NCBI RefSeq assembly: GCF_029269835.1
Contig: NZ_JARJBB010000007.1
Span: forward strand, 281,820-345,819
Reading direction: 5' to 3'
Length of the DNA stretch: 64,000 nucleotides
DNA from: Streptomyces tropicalis
GTDB lineage: Bacteria; Actinomycetota; Actinomycetes; Streptomycetales; Streptomycetaceae
Position 1 is the stretch's first letter. The number at the start of each line of letters is the position of its first letter. The translations under genes and the position numbers were made by a program. Shown here piece after piece: positions 18,301 to 27,076 of this stretch. Under the pieces are notes generated by a model, which was given only the letters and a program-made list of their open reading frames with translations, had not been told where the DNA came from and did no database searches.

Positions 18301-20309
18301 CCGCCGCACCGAGCGAGCCCCGGCTGCCCGACGCCGCAGGCGACCGGACGGTGGTGGGTGCCAACCTGTCGCTGCCGCTGTTCCGCGCCCTCTCCGGAGT
18401 GCTCGCGGGCCATCCGTACCTGAAGGTCGTGGTGGACCGGACGGAGGGCACCTGGCACCTGCTCGACACGCACGTGCACCCCTTCCACGTCGACTACATC
18501 GCGATCCGCGTCCTCGGCATGACCCTGGAGGAACTCGACGCGGAACTCGACGCGTTCAACGCCTCCGTCTACATGGCCCCCGACCGCCGCTTCCTGCTCG
18601 GGGTGCTGTCCCTGCACGCGGACGAGGACGCCGACGGACGCGAGCGGCCGTTCCTGGTGCTGGAGACCACCGAGGCCGACACGATGAGCGGCCCGCTGCT
18701 GGAGGAGTTCTACCGGTTCGTGCGCGGCCGCGTGGACGGCCGGCTGCCCCTGCTGCTGAAACCCGCCAACCACGGCCAGGAGCACGAGCTGGCCAAGGTC
18801 AGCGAGGTGCACGTCCCGCGGATCCTCAGCCACGAGCTCTTCGGCAACCGCACCCGCACCTGCCTCAACCCCGGCGAGGCGGAAGGACGGCTGCGGTACT
18901 TCCGCACCCGCGAGGAGTACCAGGAGGCCGCGGCCGGACTCGGCTGGTCGGACATCGTCGCGATGCCGTGCCTGCCCGACGACGTCCCCCGCGTCGCGGG
19001 TTTCGTCAACACCGCCCCGATCACGCCGCTCTCGCACACCAACGTCCTCGCGTCGGGCTGGGGCATCCCCAACGCCATCGTGCGCGACCTCGACGCGCTC
19101 GTCCGCGACAAGGGCCTCGACGGCGCCTGGGTGCGCTACCGGGTGCGGGAGGACGAGATCACGCTGTCCCGGCTGGCCGCCGAGCCGTCGCTGGAGCGGC
19201 CGGTGTGGCACCAGCAGCGCATCCGCCTGGACGCCCCGTGGCTGGAGGACGCGCCGGTGCTGGCGCTGCACCGGCTGCGCCGCGAGGACCGCGACTGCTA
19301 CGGCACCAAGGCGGCCAACCTCGGCGAGCTGCACCACGTCCTGGACAGCCGCACCGCCGACCTGACCGTGTTCCACGCCCGGCCGCGCCCGCCGCGGGCC
19401 GATCTGCTCGCACACCTCGCGGCCCGGCTCGGCGAGCCGGACGCGGACCGGGAACGGCTGCGCGTCGCCGCCGCCGAGCGGGTCGCGGCCACCGTGCGGG
19501 CGCCGGAGGGCGTGGCGCTGCCCTTCCGGCTGCACCACCTGTTCCTCACCTCGTCGCCGGCGCTGCAACAGGGCATCGGCAAGCTCAAGATGGCGCTGGA
19601 GCTGGAGGCGTTCGACGTCGTCGACACGCTGTGCCTGCACCTCCAGCAGCTGGTGCGCAGCACCCCGGTCCCCGACGACGTGGCACGGGCGGTCCTGCAG
19701 TCCGTGCCCGGCGCGCTGGACGCGGACAGCCGCCTGGTGGTGCGCTCCTCCTCCAACGCCGAGGACCTGCCCGGGTTCTCCGCCGCCGGGATCTACGACT
19801 CGGTGACCACCGTGCGGGGCGCGGACCAACTGCTCGACGCGGTACGGCAGGTGTGGGGTTCCCTGCTGTCCGCGCGGAGCGTCCGGCTGCGGCACGAGTA
19901 CGGGATCTCCCTGGACGACACCTACATGGGCGTGATCGTGCAGGAGTACGTGCCCGCGGACCTGGGCGGTGTGCTCGTGACCTGCAACCCCACCCGGCGG
20001 GAGGACTTCCGCAACGTCTACCTCAACTGCTCGCCCGGTTCGCCCGAGCGGGTGGTCGACGGCACCGTCCTGCCGCACCAGTACCTGTACAACACGGTCG
20101 AGGGCGGCGGGCGCACGGTCGACGTCGGCTCCTCGGGCCGGGACCTCGACGCCGCGACCCGCACGTCGCTCGCCGGGCTGGCGCTCACGGGCCGGCTGCT
20201 CCAGTCGCACTTCAGCGGCGACGACGTGGACGGCGCGCTGGACATCGAGTGGCTGATGACCGCCGAGGGGACCTTCCGGCTGGTCCAGATCCGCCCCTAC
20301 GCCCGATGA
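18297..20309 (+). CDS. Phosphohistidine dikinase-like enzyme (PEP synthase/glucan-water-dikinase superfamily)
   Basis: A 670-residue protein. The C-terminal half is a PPDK_N-type ATP-grasp domain: YGTKAANLGEL at 335-345, RSSSNAEDLPG at 483-493, and a closing DIEW...LVQIRPY. The N-terminal half is not of known family except for TPLSHTNVLASGWGIPNA around His247, which matches the mobile phosphohistidine motif of PEP-utilising enzymes. Histidine domain before ATP domain is the order of glucan water dikinases, not of PEP synthase. There is no PEP/pyruvate-binding barrel. It may use ATP to phosphorylate a small molecule through a phosphohistidine. The ATG overlaps the previous stop (ATGA), so it is made with the ATP-grasp ligase. 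Confidence 0.8.
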   Translation: MTAAPSEPRLPDAAGDRTVVGANLSLPLFRALSGVLAGHPYLKVVVDRTEGTWHLLDTHVHPFHVDYIAIRVLGMTLEELDAELDAFNASVYMAPDRRFLLGVLSLHADEDADGRERPFLVLETTEADTMSGPLLEEFYRFVRGRVDGRLPLLLKPANHGQEHELAKVSEVHVPRILSHELFGNRTRTCLNPGEAEGRLRYFRTREEYQEAAAGLGWSDIVAMPCLPDDVPRVAGFVNTAPITPLSHTNVLASGWGIPNAIVRDLDALVRDKGLDGAWVRYRVREDEITLSRLAAEPSLERPVWHQQRIRLDAPWLEDAPVLALHRLRREDRDCYGTKAANLGELHHVLDSRTADLTVFHARPRPPRADLLAHLAARLGEPDADRERLRVAAAERVAATVRAPEGVALPFRLHHLFLTSSPALQQGIGKLKMALELEAFDVVDTLCLHLQQLVRSTPVPDDVARAVLQSVPGALDADSRLVVRSSSNAEDLPGFSAAGIYDSVTTVRGADQLLDAVRQVWGSLLSARSVRLRHEYGISLDDTYMGVIVQEYVPADLGGVLVTCNPTRREDFRNVYLNCSPGSPERVVDGTVLPHQYLYNTVEGGGRTVDVGSSGRDLDAATRTSLAGLALTGRLLQSHFSGDDVDGALDIEWLMTAEGTFRLVQIRPYAR

Positions 20310-21691
20310 GGCGCCGTACGGGCCGGTGGTGGCCCTTCCCGACGTCCGCCCCCGCGCCCACGGCCGCGGCCCGGCGCATCATCCGTCTGAACAACGGCTT
20401 CCAGCTGCTGTTCAACCTGCTGTGGTGGATGCCGGTCTTCTACGCCTACCAGCGCGACGCGGGGCTCTCCGACGGCGAGATCTTCGGCATCCAGAGCATC
20501 TACTACGTCGCCTTCTGCCTGTTCGAGATCCCGACCGGTCTCGTCGCCGACCGCATCGGCGCCCGCAACTGCCTGCGCGCCGGGGCCGTGGTGATGACGG
20601 CGGCGAACCTGGCGCCGGTGTTCGCGCCGTCGTACACCGGCTTCCTGCTGCACTTCCTCGCCATCGCGGCGGGCCGCTCACTGACGTCCGGTGCGGCGAG
20701 TGCCTACCTCTACGACGGGCTGCGCGCCGAGGGCGCGGACGACCACTACCTGCGGGCGGAGGGGACGGCGCGTGCGCTGGGGCTCGCCGCCAAGGTCGTG
20801 TGCTGGCCGCTGGTGGGGCCGCTGATGCTGCTGGCCCGTCCGGCGCCCTACGTGCTGAGCGCGGCGGCCGCCGCCGGCTCGCTCGGCTGCGCGCTCGCCC
20901 TGCCACGGCTCGCCCCGCGGGCCGCGGCCGCCGCGGGCGTGCGCACCGGGCGGCGGCCGCGCGGTGCCTTCCTGCGGGACACCGGTGCGGCGCTGCGCAG
21001 TCTGCGCGCCTCGCCGTGGCCGGCCCTGCTGATGGTGCAGGGCGTGGCGGTGTTCACGCTCTCGCGCATCTGCCAGGTCAACCTCTTCCAGCCCGTGCTG
21101 CTGGACCACGGCATCGGGGAGGGCGCCAGCGGCAGTGTGCTGGCGGCCATGACGGTCGCCGAGGCGGTCGCCTCCGCCCGTCCGCAGTGGCTCGGCCGGC
21201 GGCTGCCGCCGGTGGCGTGGGTGTCCCTGCTCAGCATGGCACTCGCCGCGGCGCTGGCCGGCACCACCGTCGGCGGCCCGTGGGGCGCGGTCGCGCTGCT
21301 CTGCGTGTTCGCCGCGATCACCGGTCTCGTGTATCCCGTGCAGCGCAAGCTCATCAACGACGCGATCCCGGCGGACGCGCCCCGTGCCACCCTGCTCTCC
21401 GTGGAGAGCATCGTGGACCGCGGCGTGTGCGCACTGGCCGCGGTCGCGGCGGGCGCGTATCTGGCGGCGGGACGGCTGGACGCGCTGCTGTGGCAGAGCG
21501 CGGCGGTGACGTGCGTGCTCATGCCGGTCCTGCACGTGCTGCTGCACCGGACCCGCCGGACCGCGGGGGCGGGACGCACCGGGCGCGGGTCCCGGCCGGC
21601 GGCACCCGGCACCGGGCCGCGGCCCGCTCGGGCGCTCCCGGAGGAACCGGTCCCGCTGCCGGTGGACGAGGGCGCGGCACCGCGGACCTGA
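20306..21691 (+). CDS. MFS transporter of the ATP-grasp/dikinase operon
   Basis: A 461-residue membrane protein with about twelve hydrophobic segments and the FEIPTGLVADRIGARN loop motif of major facilitators. The closest layout is the small-molecule exporter type with a YxYQRxxGLS start to helix 2. The last 60 residues are a Pro/Arg/Gly-rich tail. Its ATG overlaps the dikinase stop (ATGA at 20306-20309), so it is third in a translationally coupled operon, and it is likely to export the operon's product or take up its substrate. Confidence 0.85.
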   Translation: MRRRTGRWWPFPTSAPAPTAAARRIIRLNNGFQLLFNLLWWMPVFYAYQRDAGLSDGEIFGIQSIYYVAFCLFEIPTGLVADRIGARNCLRAGAVVMTAANLAPVFAPSYTGFLLHFLAIAAGRSLTSGAASAYLYDGLRAEGADDHYLRAEGTARALGLAAKVVCWPLVGPLMLLARPAPYVLSAAAAAGSLGCALALPRLAPRAAAAAGVRTGRRPRGAFLRDTGAALRSLRASPWPALLMVQGVAVFTLSRICQVNLFQPVLLDHGIGEGASGSVLAAMTVAEAVASARPQWLGRRLPPVAWVSLLSMALAAALAGTTVGGPWGAVALLCVFAAITGLVYPVQRKLINDAIPADAPRATLLSVESIVDRGVCALAAVAAGAYLAAGRLDALLWQSAAVTCVLMPVLHVLLHRTRRTAGAGRTGRGSRPAAPGTGPRPARALPEEPVPLPVDEGAAPRT

Positions 21692-21966
21692 GACGCCGGC
21701 ACCACGCGGGGCGGGGCCGGCGGACGCGTCTGTCCCATGCGGGCTCCTCCCGCCGGACCCGGCGGTGACCCCACCCCTGCGCCCGGGCGGCTCGGCGTAT
21801 GGGGGACCGCGCCGCGTGACCCGCTGTCCGGGCGGAGAGAGCCGGCGGACGTCGGAGGTGCGGCGAGCGTGGGGGCGGCGCCGTGCGGGCGCAGGGCGTG
21901 CGGGCGTGAGAGGGCCGTGCGGCGTCAGGGTCCCGGCGGCCGCGGGCGGCACACGCCCGGGTGGGC

Positions 21967-23421
21967 TCACGGGGCGGTCCGCTCGCCGGCCACGGGTTCC
22001 ACCGGAGCAGGACGTCCGGTCCGGCGTCCCGTGGCGGCCAGGATCGCCGGCGCCGCCGCACCCAGGAGCCCGAGGGCGGCCGCGCCGCGCAGGACCGCGT
22101 CGATGGCCCCGGCGTCCGACGCGGCGGTCGCGGCCGAACCGCTCGCGGTCTCCAGGACGGTCGCGGCCAGCGTCACTCCGACGGCACCCGCGAGGACCAG
22201 CGAGGTCAGGACCACGCCCGAGGCGATCGCGCTCTGCCGGGGCGGGACGTACGACTGCGTCGCCACGTTGGTCAGTGCCCAGCCCAGGCCCACTCCCACG
22301 CCCACCACCACGAACACCAGGCTGTAGAGCCACAGCGCCTTCGCGAAGGTCAGCCCCACGAGCGCCGCCCCGCTGACGAGCATGCCCAGCGCCATCAGGA
22401 CCTCGGCGCGCCACCGCTGGGCCAGCCGTCCGGACCAGTAGCTGGCCCCGCCCGCACCGCACGACAGGGCCAGGAAGACCAGTCCCGCCTCCAGCGGCGA
22501 CAGCCCCCGCGCCTGCTGGAGGTACAACGCGGAGAACACCGCGACCAGGCAGTAGACGACGTTGGACAGGGAGCCCGCGGCGGTGACCACGGCGAAGGGC
22601 ACGTTGCGCAGCAGCGACAGGTCCATCAAGGGGCTCGCGGCGCGTCGTTCGACGAGGAGGAAGGCGCACAGGAGCACGAGGCCCCCCGCGATCACGGTGA
22701 GGGTCGCGGGGGAGAACCAGCCCCATCCATGGCCCTGGTCCACGCCCAGCATCACGCACACGAGTCCCAGAGCGACGGTGAGGGCCCCGGGCACGTCGAG
22801 GCCGCGGCGGGCCGAGTCGTCGCGGCTCTCGGGGACGTAGCGCAGCATCAGCGCGCCCGCGACCGCGCACAGCGGCACGTTGAGGAAGAACGCCGCGCGC
22901 CAGCTGACGTGCTCGGCGAACGCCCCTCCCACGAAGGGGCCGAGCGCGGTGCCCACCGCACTGAACGCGAGCACGGTGCAGACGGCTCTGGCCTGCCGTC
23001 TGCCCGCGAAGCCCGCCGCGGCGATGGCCACCGCGAGGGGGAAGATCATCGCCGCTCCGACTCCCTGGACGCCCCGCCCGGCGACCAGCCACGCGGCGTT
23101 CTGGGCGGCCCCGCAGAACACCGAGAGCGCGGCGAACACGGTCAGGCCGACCAGGATCAGCCTGCGCCGCCCGTGCTGGTCGGCGAGGCGGCCCGCGATG
23201 ACCATGAGCGCGCCCAGGGACAGCATGTATCCGCTGACCAGCCACTGGAGGTTGGTCGAGGTGGTGCCGAAGTCGCGGGCGATGACCGGCAGCATGAGGT
23301 TGAGGGCGAACCAGTCCAGCTGGACCAGCAGCATGGAGAGGGAGGCGGCGGCGATGAGGGCCCGCTCGCGCCCGCTGTATCCCGCCGACCGCTCGGATGC
23401 GTCGTCCGTCTGACCACTCAC
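21967..23421 (-). CDS. DHA2-type MFS exporter
   Basis: A 484-residue 14-helix major-facilitator protein. Typical marks are LDWFALNLMLPVIARDFGTT at helix 1, the GRLADQHGRRR loop motif and GTALGPFVGGAFAEH (motif C of drug antiporters). GGGAGG lies four bases before the GTG at 23421. No regulator is adjacent; the histidine-phosphatase-like gene is divergent. Substrate unknown. The upstream 470 bases (23422-23890) have open frames of low complexity with no ribosome site and no clear gene. Confidence 0.88.
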   Translation of the reverse strand: MSGQTDDASERSAGYSGRERALIAAASLSMLLVQLDWFALNLMLPVIARDFGTTSTNLQWLVSGYMLSLGALMVIAGRLADQHGRRRLILVGLTVFAALSVFCGAAQNAAWLVAGRGVQGVGAAMIFPLAVAIAAAGFAGRRQARAVCTVLAFSAVGTALGPFVGGAFAEHVSWRAAFFLNVPLCAVAGALMLRYVPESRDDSARRGLDVPGALTVALGLVCVMLGVDQGHGWGWFSPATLTVIAGGLVLLCAFLLVERRAASPLMDLSLLRNVPFAVVTAAGSLSNVVYCLVAVFSALYLQQARGLSPLEAGLVFLALSCGAGGASYWSGRLAQRWRAEVLMALGMLVSGAALVGLTFAKALWLYSLVFVVVGVGVGLGWALTNVATQSYVPPRQSAIASGVVLTSLVLAGAVGVTLAATVLETASGSAATAASDAGAIDAVLRGAAALGLLGAAAPAILAATGRRTGRPAPVEPVAGERTAP

Positions 23422-23954
23422 GTCGCCTCCCGGCCGTACGACGCCCTCGGCGTCGCTCCGCGCGCTCGCCGCGGTGGGGCGCGTGCCCGCGGCTCCGCGC
23501 CGTGCACGGCATCCGCCGCTGTCGCGCTGTCGTCTCCCCGGCGTACCGCCCCGGCGGTGCGTGCGGGCACGGCCGGGGCGGCGGTGCGTGCGGGCACGGC
23601 CGCGGAGCGGACGGCCGCGGCGGTACCTGCCGCACACGCCTCGGCCTCGCCTCGTACGCCCGGCCCTGCACGGCCGGACGGGACACTCCCTCGATTCTCG
23701 GCCGGGGCCACCGACTCTTCCACCGGAGCGCTGTCGGCGGACGGCCGTCGAGAAGGACCCGGACCGGGGAACGGGCGCGGGCCGGAAGGCGGGCGCCGAG
23801 CGGAGGGGCGGGCCCGCAGGCGGCCCGGGCCGGGGGACGGGCACCGACCGGCAGGCGGGCCCGGGCCGGGAGACGGGCGGCTGCTGCTATGTTCGCAAGC
23901 CCGCGGCCGCGCGACCGGCGACTTGCGCCGCCCGCCCCTGCCGAGGAGCCCCGC
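23422..23954. other. Intergenic region between divergent MFS and phosphatase-like genes
   Basis: About 530 bases. It contains short near-repeats GTGCGTGCGGGCACGGC (twice, around 23558 and 23584) and Arg/Gly-codon-rich sequence such as GGCGGGC blocks near 23790-23880. A likely promoter for the phosphatase-like gene lies at 23888. No convincing coding region was found. Confidence 0.5.
23888..23893 (+). promoter_or_regulatory. Putative -10 box of the phosphatase-like gene
   Basis: TATGTT, an AT-rich hexamer in GC-rich surroundings, lies 61 bases before the ATG at 23955 and would give a leader of about 55 bases. No clear -35 was identified. Confidence 0.35.
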
Positions 23955-24548
23955 ATGACCAGCCGCGTCGTCCTCGTCTCGCCGGCGCTCGGCCCGTCGC
24001 AGCGCCGGGCGCGGTTCTACGACGGCGACCCGCTCGACGCCTCCGGAGCGGCGGAAGCCGGGGCGGCGGCCGGTACCGTGCCGCCCGGCGACCGGGTCCT
24101 GGTCTCCCCCGCCCTGCGGTGCGCGCAGACCGCGTCCGCGCTGGGTCTGGACGCGACCGGGTGCGGGGACCTGGCGGGCCTCGACGTGGGCCGGTGGCGC
24201 GGGCGGTCGCTGGACGAGGTCGCGGCGGCCGAACCGGAGTCCGTGGCGGCCTGGCTGGCGGATCCCGGCGCGGTCCCGCACGGCGGCGAGTCGGTGCGCG
24301 AGATGTGCGCGCGGATCGCGGGATGGCTGGAGTCCACCGCTTCGGGGACGGACGGGCGGACGGTCGCCGTGGTGGAACCGGAGGTGGTGCGGGCCGTCGT
24401 GGTGCACGTGCTGTCGGCGCCCGCGGCCGCGTTCTGGCGGGTGGACGTCCCGCCGCTGACGGCGACCGAGGTGAGCGGCCGGTCCGGACGCTGGAACCTG
24501 CGCGCCGGCCGTCCGCTCGGCGCGCCGGAGCGTACGCCCGGCCCCTGA
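23955..24548 (+). CDS. Histidine-phosphatase-fold protein lacking both catalytic histidines
   Basis: A 197-residue member of the phosphoglycerate-mutase-like (CobC-like) superfamily by its overall pattern: VSPALRCAQTA, GRWRGRSLDEV, PHGGES and the C-terminal APAAAFWRVDVPPL. In active members the N-terminal strand ends in His (RHG or SHA) and the later strand has a second His. Here these positions read VLVSPALG and VVEPEVVRA, so Pro and Glu replace the histidines. GAGGAG precedes the ATG. It faces cbtA across a shared terminator. Family members often lie beside cobalt-uptake genes. It is probably a pseudoenzyme or has a binding role. Confidence 0.75.
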   Translation: MTSRVVLVSPALGPSQRRARFYDGDPLDASGAAEAGAAAGTVPPGDRVLVSPALRCAQTASALGLDATGCGDLAGLDVGRWRGRSLDEVAAAEPESVAAWLADPGAVPHGGESVREMCARIAGWLESTASGTDGRTVAVVEPEVVRAVVVHVLSAPAAAFWRVDVPPLTATEVSGRSGRWNLRAGRPLGAPERTPGP

Positions 24549-24636
24549 CATGCGTCCCCGCGGTGCGCGACCGGCGGCGCACGACGTCCGCGACGGACGG
24601 ACCGGCGAGGCACGGCCGGGACCGGCCGGGAGGGCA

Positions 24637-24666
24637 GGGGGCCTTCGGACGGATCCGAAGGCCCCC
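24637..24666. terminator. Bidirectional terminator hairpin
   Basis: A perfect 13-base-pair stem (24637-24649 with 24654-24666) and a CGGA loop, between the convergent phosphatase-like gene and cbtA. It serves both strands, although there is no long T run. Confidence 0.85.
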
Positions 24667-24681
24667 GTGGTGCGGACGGAC

Positions 24682-25434
24682 TCAGTGGACGGCGGATGCC
24701 GTGCGTCCGGTTGCGGCCGTCCCCGACCGCGGGGCGAGCAGGCGCTCCGCCAACTCGCCGAAGACGAGCCCGAATCCGGCCCACAGCACGGCCTGGACGG
24801 CCAGGGCGGAAAGCCGGAACCGCCAGAGCAGCGCGGCCGGGAAGTCCTTCGGCACCTCGTCGACGACCGGCAGGAAGGCGTAGGCCAGGCCGATCACGAG
24901 GGCGAAGGCGGCCACCGCCGCGACGGTGGCGTACCAGGTGCCCAGCACGGGTGCGAGCCGCTTGCCGAGGAGCGTGGCGGCGATCGCGAGGAGCACACCG
25001 AGCATCATCATCAGGAAGTACAGCGTGGTGCGCCTGCCGATGGTGCCGGGGTCGCCCACCGAGGGCGGATTGGCCGGGTACTTGAGGAACGGCACGACGT
25101 ACACGGCGAGCAGGGCGCACGCGGACAGCAGCAGCGCGGTCGCACGCGGGCCGAAGCGCCCGACGCGGCCGAGCGCGCAGCAGTACGCGAGCGCGGCGAT
25201 CCCGCCGAAGGCGACCCCGTAGACCAGGACGCCGGTGGCGAGGCCCGCGGTGGACTGCAGGGATCGGGAGACGACCTCCACCCCGTGCTCGTGGGAGTGG
25301 GCCTCCTCGAAGCGGATCGCCCTGTCGATGTCCGGCTCACCGAGGAGGTAGCCGGTGACGAGGGCGAGCAGGCCGGCGGCGAGACCGGCGAGCATGCCGC
25401 GCACGAGGAGGTTTCTGACCGTTGCGGAGTTCAT
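24682..25434 (-). CDS. cbtA: CbtA-family cobalt transporter subunit
   Basis: A 250-residue membrane protein with about five to six hydrophobic segments. The loop after helix 1 is rich in possible metal ligands (EEAHSHEHG, residues 43-51), as in CbtA proteins predicted to import cobalt for vitamin B12 synthesis. The PFLKYPANPPSVG stretch between helices is also typical. It follows cbtB by 21 bases on the same strand, and the pair lies behind a cobalamin riboswitch. The substrate assignment comes from this riboswitch context and family knowledge, not from direct evidence. Confidence 0.88.
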   Translation of the reverse strand: MNSATVRNLLVRGMLAGLAAGLLALVTGYLLGEPDIDRAIRFEEAHSHEHGVEVVSRSLQSTAGLATGVLVYGVAFGGIAALAYCCALGRVGRFGPRATALLLSACALLAVYVVPFLKYPANPPSVGDPGTIGRRTTLYFLMMMLGVLLAIAATLLGKRLAPVLGTWYATVAAVAAFALVIGLAYAFLPVVDEVPKDFPAALLWRFRLSALAVQAVLWAGFGLVFGELAERLLAPRSGTAATGRTASAVH

Positions 25435-25455
25435 GGGCGTACGGCGTCCCTCGCG

Positions 25456-25677
25456 TCAGTGGCAGGGGAAGCCGAGGAGGTGGCGTGCGTCGTGCACCCA
25501 CTCGTGGACGTCCGTGCCGTTGAACACGGAGGTGGCGCCCTGTTCGGCGCCGACGAAGTACAGCAGGACCAGCATGAGGACGCCGAAGAAGACCGCCCAG
25601 GGCGCGATCGCCCTCAGCGGAAGCTTGGCGGGAACGACGGGGGTGGTGGCTGTCGGCAGGGCGACGGTCTGCGCCAT
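25456..25677 (-). CDS. cbtB: CbtB-family cobalt transporter subunit
   Basis: A 73-residue protein with one membrane helix (about residues 24-44, APWAVFFGVLMLVLLYFVG) and a C-terminal VHEWVHDARHLLGFPCH, the conserved His/Cys end of CbtB that probably binds the metal. GGAGG lies six to seven bases before the ATG. First gene of the cbtBA pair, directly under the cobalamin riboswitch. Confidence 0.9.
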   Translation of the reverse strand: MAQTVALPTATTPVVPAKLPLRAIAPWAVFFGVLMLVLLYFVGAEQGATSVFNGTDVHEWVHDARHLLGFPCH

Positions 25678-25693
25678 GGCAGGACCTCCTCTG

Positions 25694-25850
25694 GGAGTTC
25701 GCGTCCCATCTCGGTGGTGCACGTGACGACGGCTGCGGGTCTGACTCACGCGGCGCCCCAGCGAGCTGGACCGTCCCGTACACAGTGGCGCGACCGTGCC
25801 GGATTTCCACCGGCTTCCGCCTGCCGTCGTCGATATCGGACCGACAGTAC
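25694..25850 (-). promoter_or_regulatory. Cobalamin riboswitch controlling cbtBA
   Basis: On the minus strand the order is GCCGGTGGAAATCCGGCACG (25795-25814), then GCCACTGTG (25781-25789), then the B12 box GAGTCAGACCC (25737-25747). These are the conserved core blocks of the adenosylcobalamin riboswitch. A hairpin TGGGA-N7-TCCCA follows just before the AGAGGAGG ribosome site of cbtB, so ligand binding probably blocks translation. High B12 should therefore shut off cobalt import. The outer limits are approximate. Confidence 0.93.
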
Positions 25851-25898
25851 CGTGGGGCGGGGTCCCGGCCAAGACCGGACCGGCGGCCCGACCGGTGC

Positions 25899-25968
25899 GA
25901 CCCGGCGACCCGGCAGGGCGAGCGGAGCGGGGCGACCGGCGCGGGTGACCGACCCGGCGACCCGGCAG
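25899..25968 (+). repeat. 18-base direct repeat, two copies
   Basis: GACCCGGCGACCCGGCAG occurs at 25899-25916 and again at 25951-25968, in the noncoding stretch before the DUF1206 gene. Each copy itself has an internal near-repeat of GACCCGGC. No role is evident. Confidence 0.8.
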
Positions 25969-26075
25969 TGCGACGGCGCGGGTGATCGCCGCGGGGAGGG
26001 GGGACCGCGGTCCTGACGGATTCGGGCCGGACCCGGCAGGTGTCGTCCCGGGGCCCCGGGGCATCCGTCGCAGTT

Positions 26076-26927
26076 ATGGAGGCACAGTCACAGTCAATGG
26101 CGCTTCGCGGTCGCGGCCAGGCCCGCCGCGTGGCGGACAGCACCGCGGTGAAGGCGGCGGCCCGGGCCGGATTCGCCGCCCGCGGGCTGATCTACGTGCT
26201 GGTGGGCGTGATCGCCCTGCAGATCGCGTTCGGCGAGGGCGGCGGCGGCAAGCAGGCCGACCGCGGCGGTGCCCTCAGCGAGCTGGCCCAGAAGCCCTTC
26301 GGTTCCGTGGTGCTGTGGGCCGTCGGGCTTGCGCTGGCCGGGATGGCGCTGTGGCGCCTGTCCGAGGCGGCGTTCGGGCAGGCCGGTCCGGACGGCGGCA
26401 AGCCGTCGAAGCGGGCGATGGCCGCCGCGCGGTTCGTCTTCTACGTCTTCGTGTCGTACTCGGTGCTGTCCTACGCCGCCGGCGACAAGGGCAGCGGCAG
26501 CGGTTCCACCGACAAGCGGACGGAGGACGTCACCGCCATGGTCCTGAAGTGGCCGGGCGGGCAGTGGATCGTCGGCCTGGCGGGCGCCGCCGTCGTCGGC
26601 GCCGGGCTGTGGATCGCGGCGCGGGCGGTGAAGAAGAAGTTCCGCAAGCACCTGCGCACGGAGGCGATGTCGCAGAAGGCGCAGCGCTTCACCGACTTCT
26701 TCGGCGTGGCGGGCGGATCGGCCCGCGGTGCCCTCTTCGCCGGCGCCGGCGTGTTCGCGATCGTCGCCGCCGTCCACCACCAGCCGGGTAAGGCCAAGGG
26801 CATGGACGACACCCTGCGCTCCTTCGCCGACCTGCCCGCCGGTCCCTGGCTGCTCGCCGTGATCGCGCTCGGTCTGGCCGCGTTCGGTGTCTTCTCCTGG
26901 TGCAACGCCCGCTGGCGCAAGGTCTGA
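26076..26927 (+). CDS. DUF1206 membrane protein
   Basis: A 283-residue protein with six hydrophobic segments arranged as three repeats, each opening with an aromatic/Gly-rich helix start such as ARAGFAARGLIYVLVGVIAL, AARFVFYVFVSYSVL and GSARGALFAGAGVFAI. This is the DUF1206 layout; the function is unknown. Two starts are possible: ATG 26076, without a ribosome site, and ATG 26097 (MALRGRG), with GGAGG fourteen bases before it. Neither is ideal. A strong hairpin follows the stop codon. Confidence 0.85.
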   Translation: MEAQSQSMALRGRGQARRVADSTAVKAAARAGFAARGLIYVLVGVIALQIAFGEGGGGKQADRGGALSELAQKPFGSVVLWAVGLALAGMALWRLSEAAFGQAGPDGGKPSKRAMAAARFVFYVFVSYSVLSYAAGDKGSGSGSTDKRTEDVTAMVLKWPGGQWIVGLAGAAVVGAGLWIAARAVKKKFRKHLRTEAMSQKAQRFTDFFGVAGGSARGALFAGAGVFAIVAAVHHQPGKAKGMDDTLRSFADLPAGPWLLAVIALGLAAFGVFSWCNARWRKV

Positions 26928-26943
26928 TCAGGCGTGTGGCGCT

Positions 26944-26986
26944 GCGAGCCCCGGACCCGGCCGCGCACCACCGGGCCGGGGCTCGC
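26944..26986 (+). terminator. Terminator after the DUF1206 gene
   Basis: An 11-base-pair stem (26944-26954 with 26976-26986) is extended inward by CCCGG/CCGGG after one bulged base. It starts 17 bases after the stop codon. Confidence 0.7.
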
Positions 26987-27076
26987 GCCCGCCGCACACG
27001 GGCCGTGCGGGCGGTGAAATGACGTACGGGGACGGGGAGTCGGCGGTGCTGAACTCTTGACGGGGGTGTGGCCACG

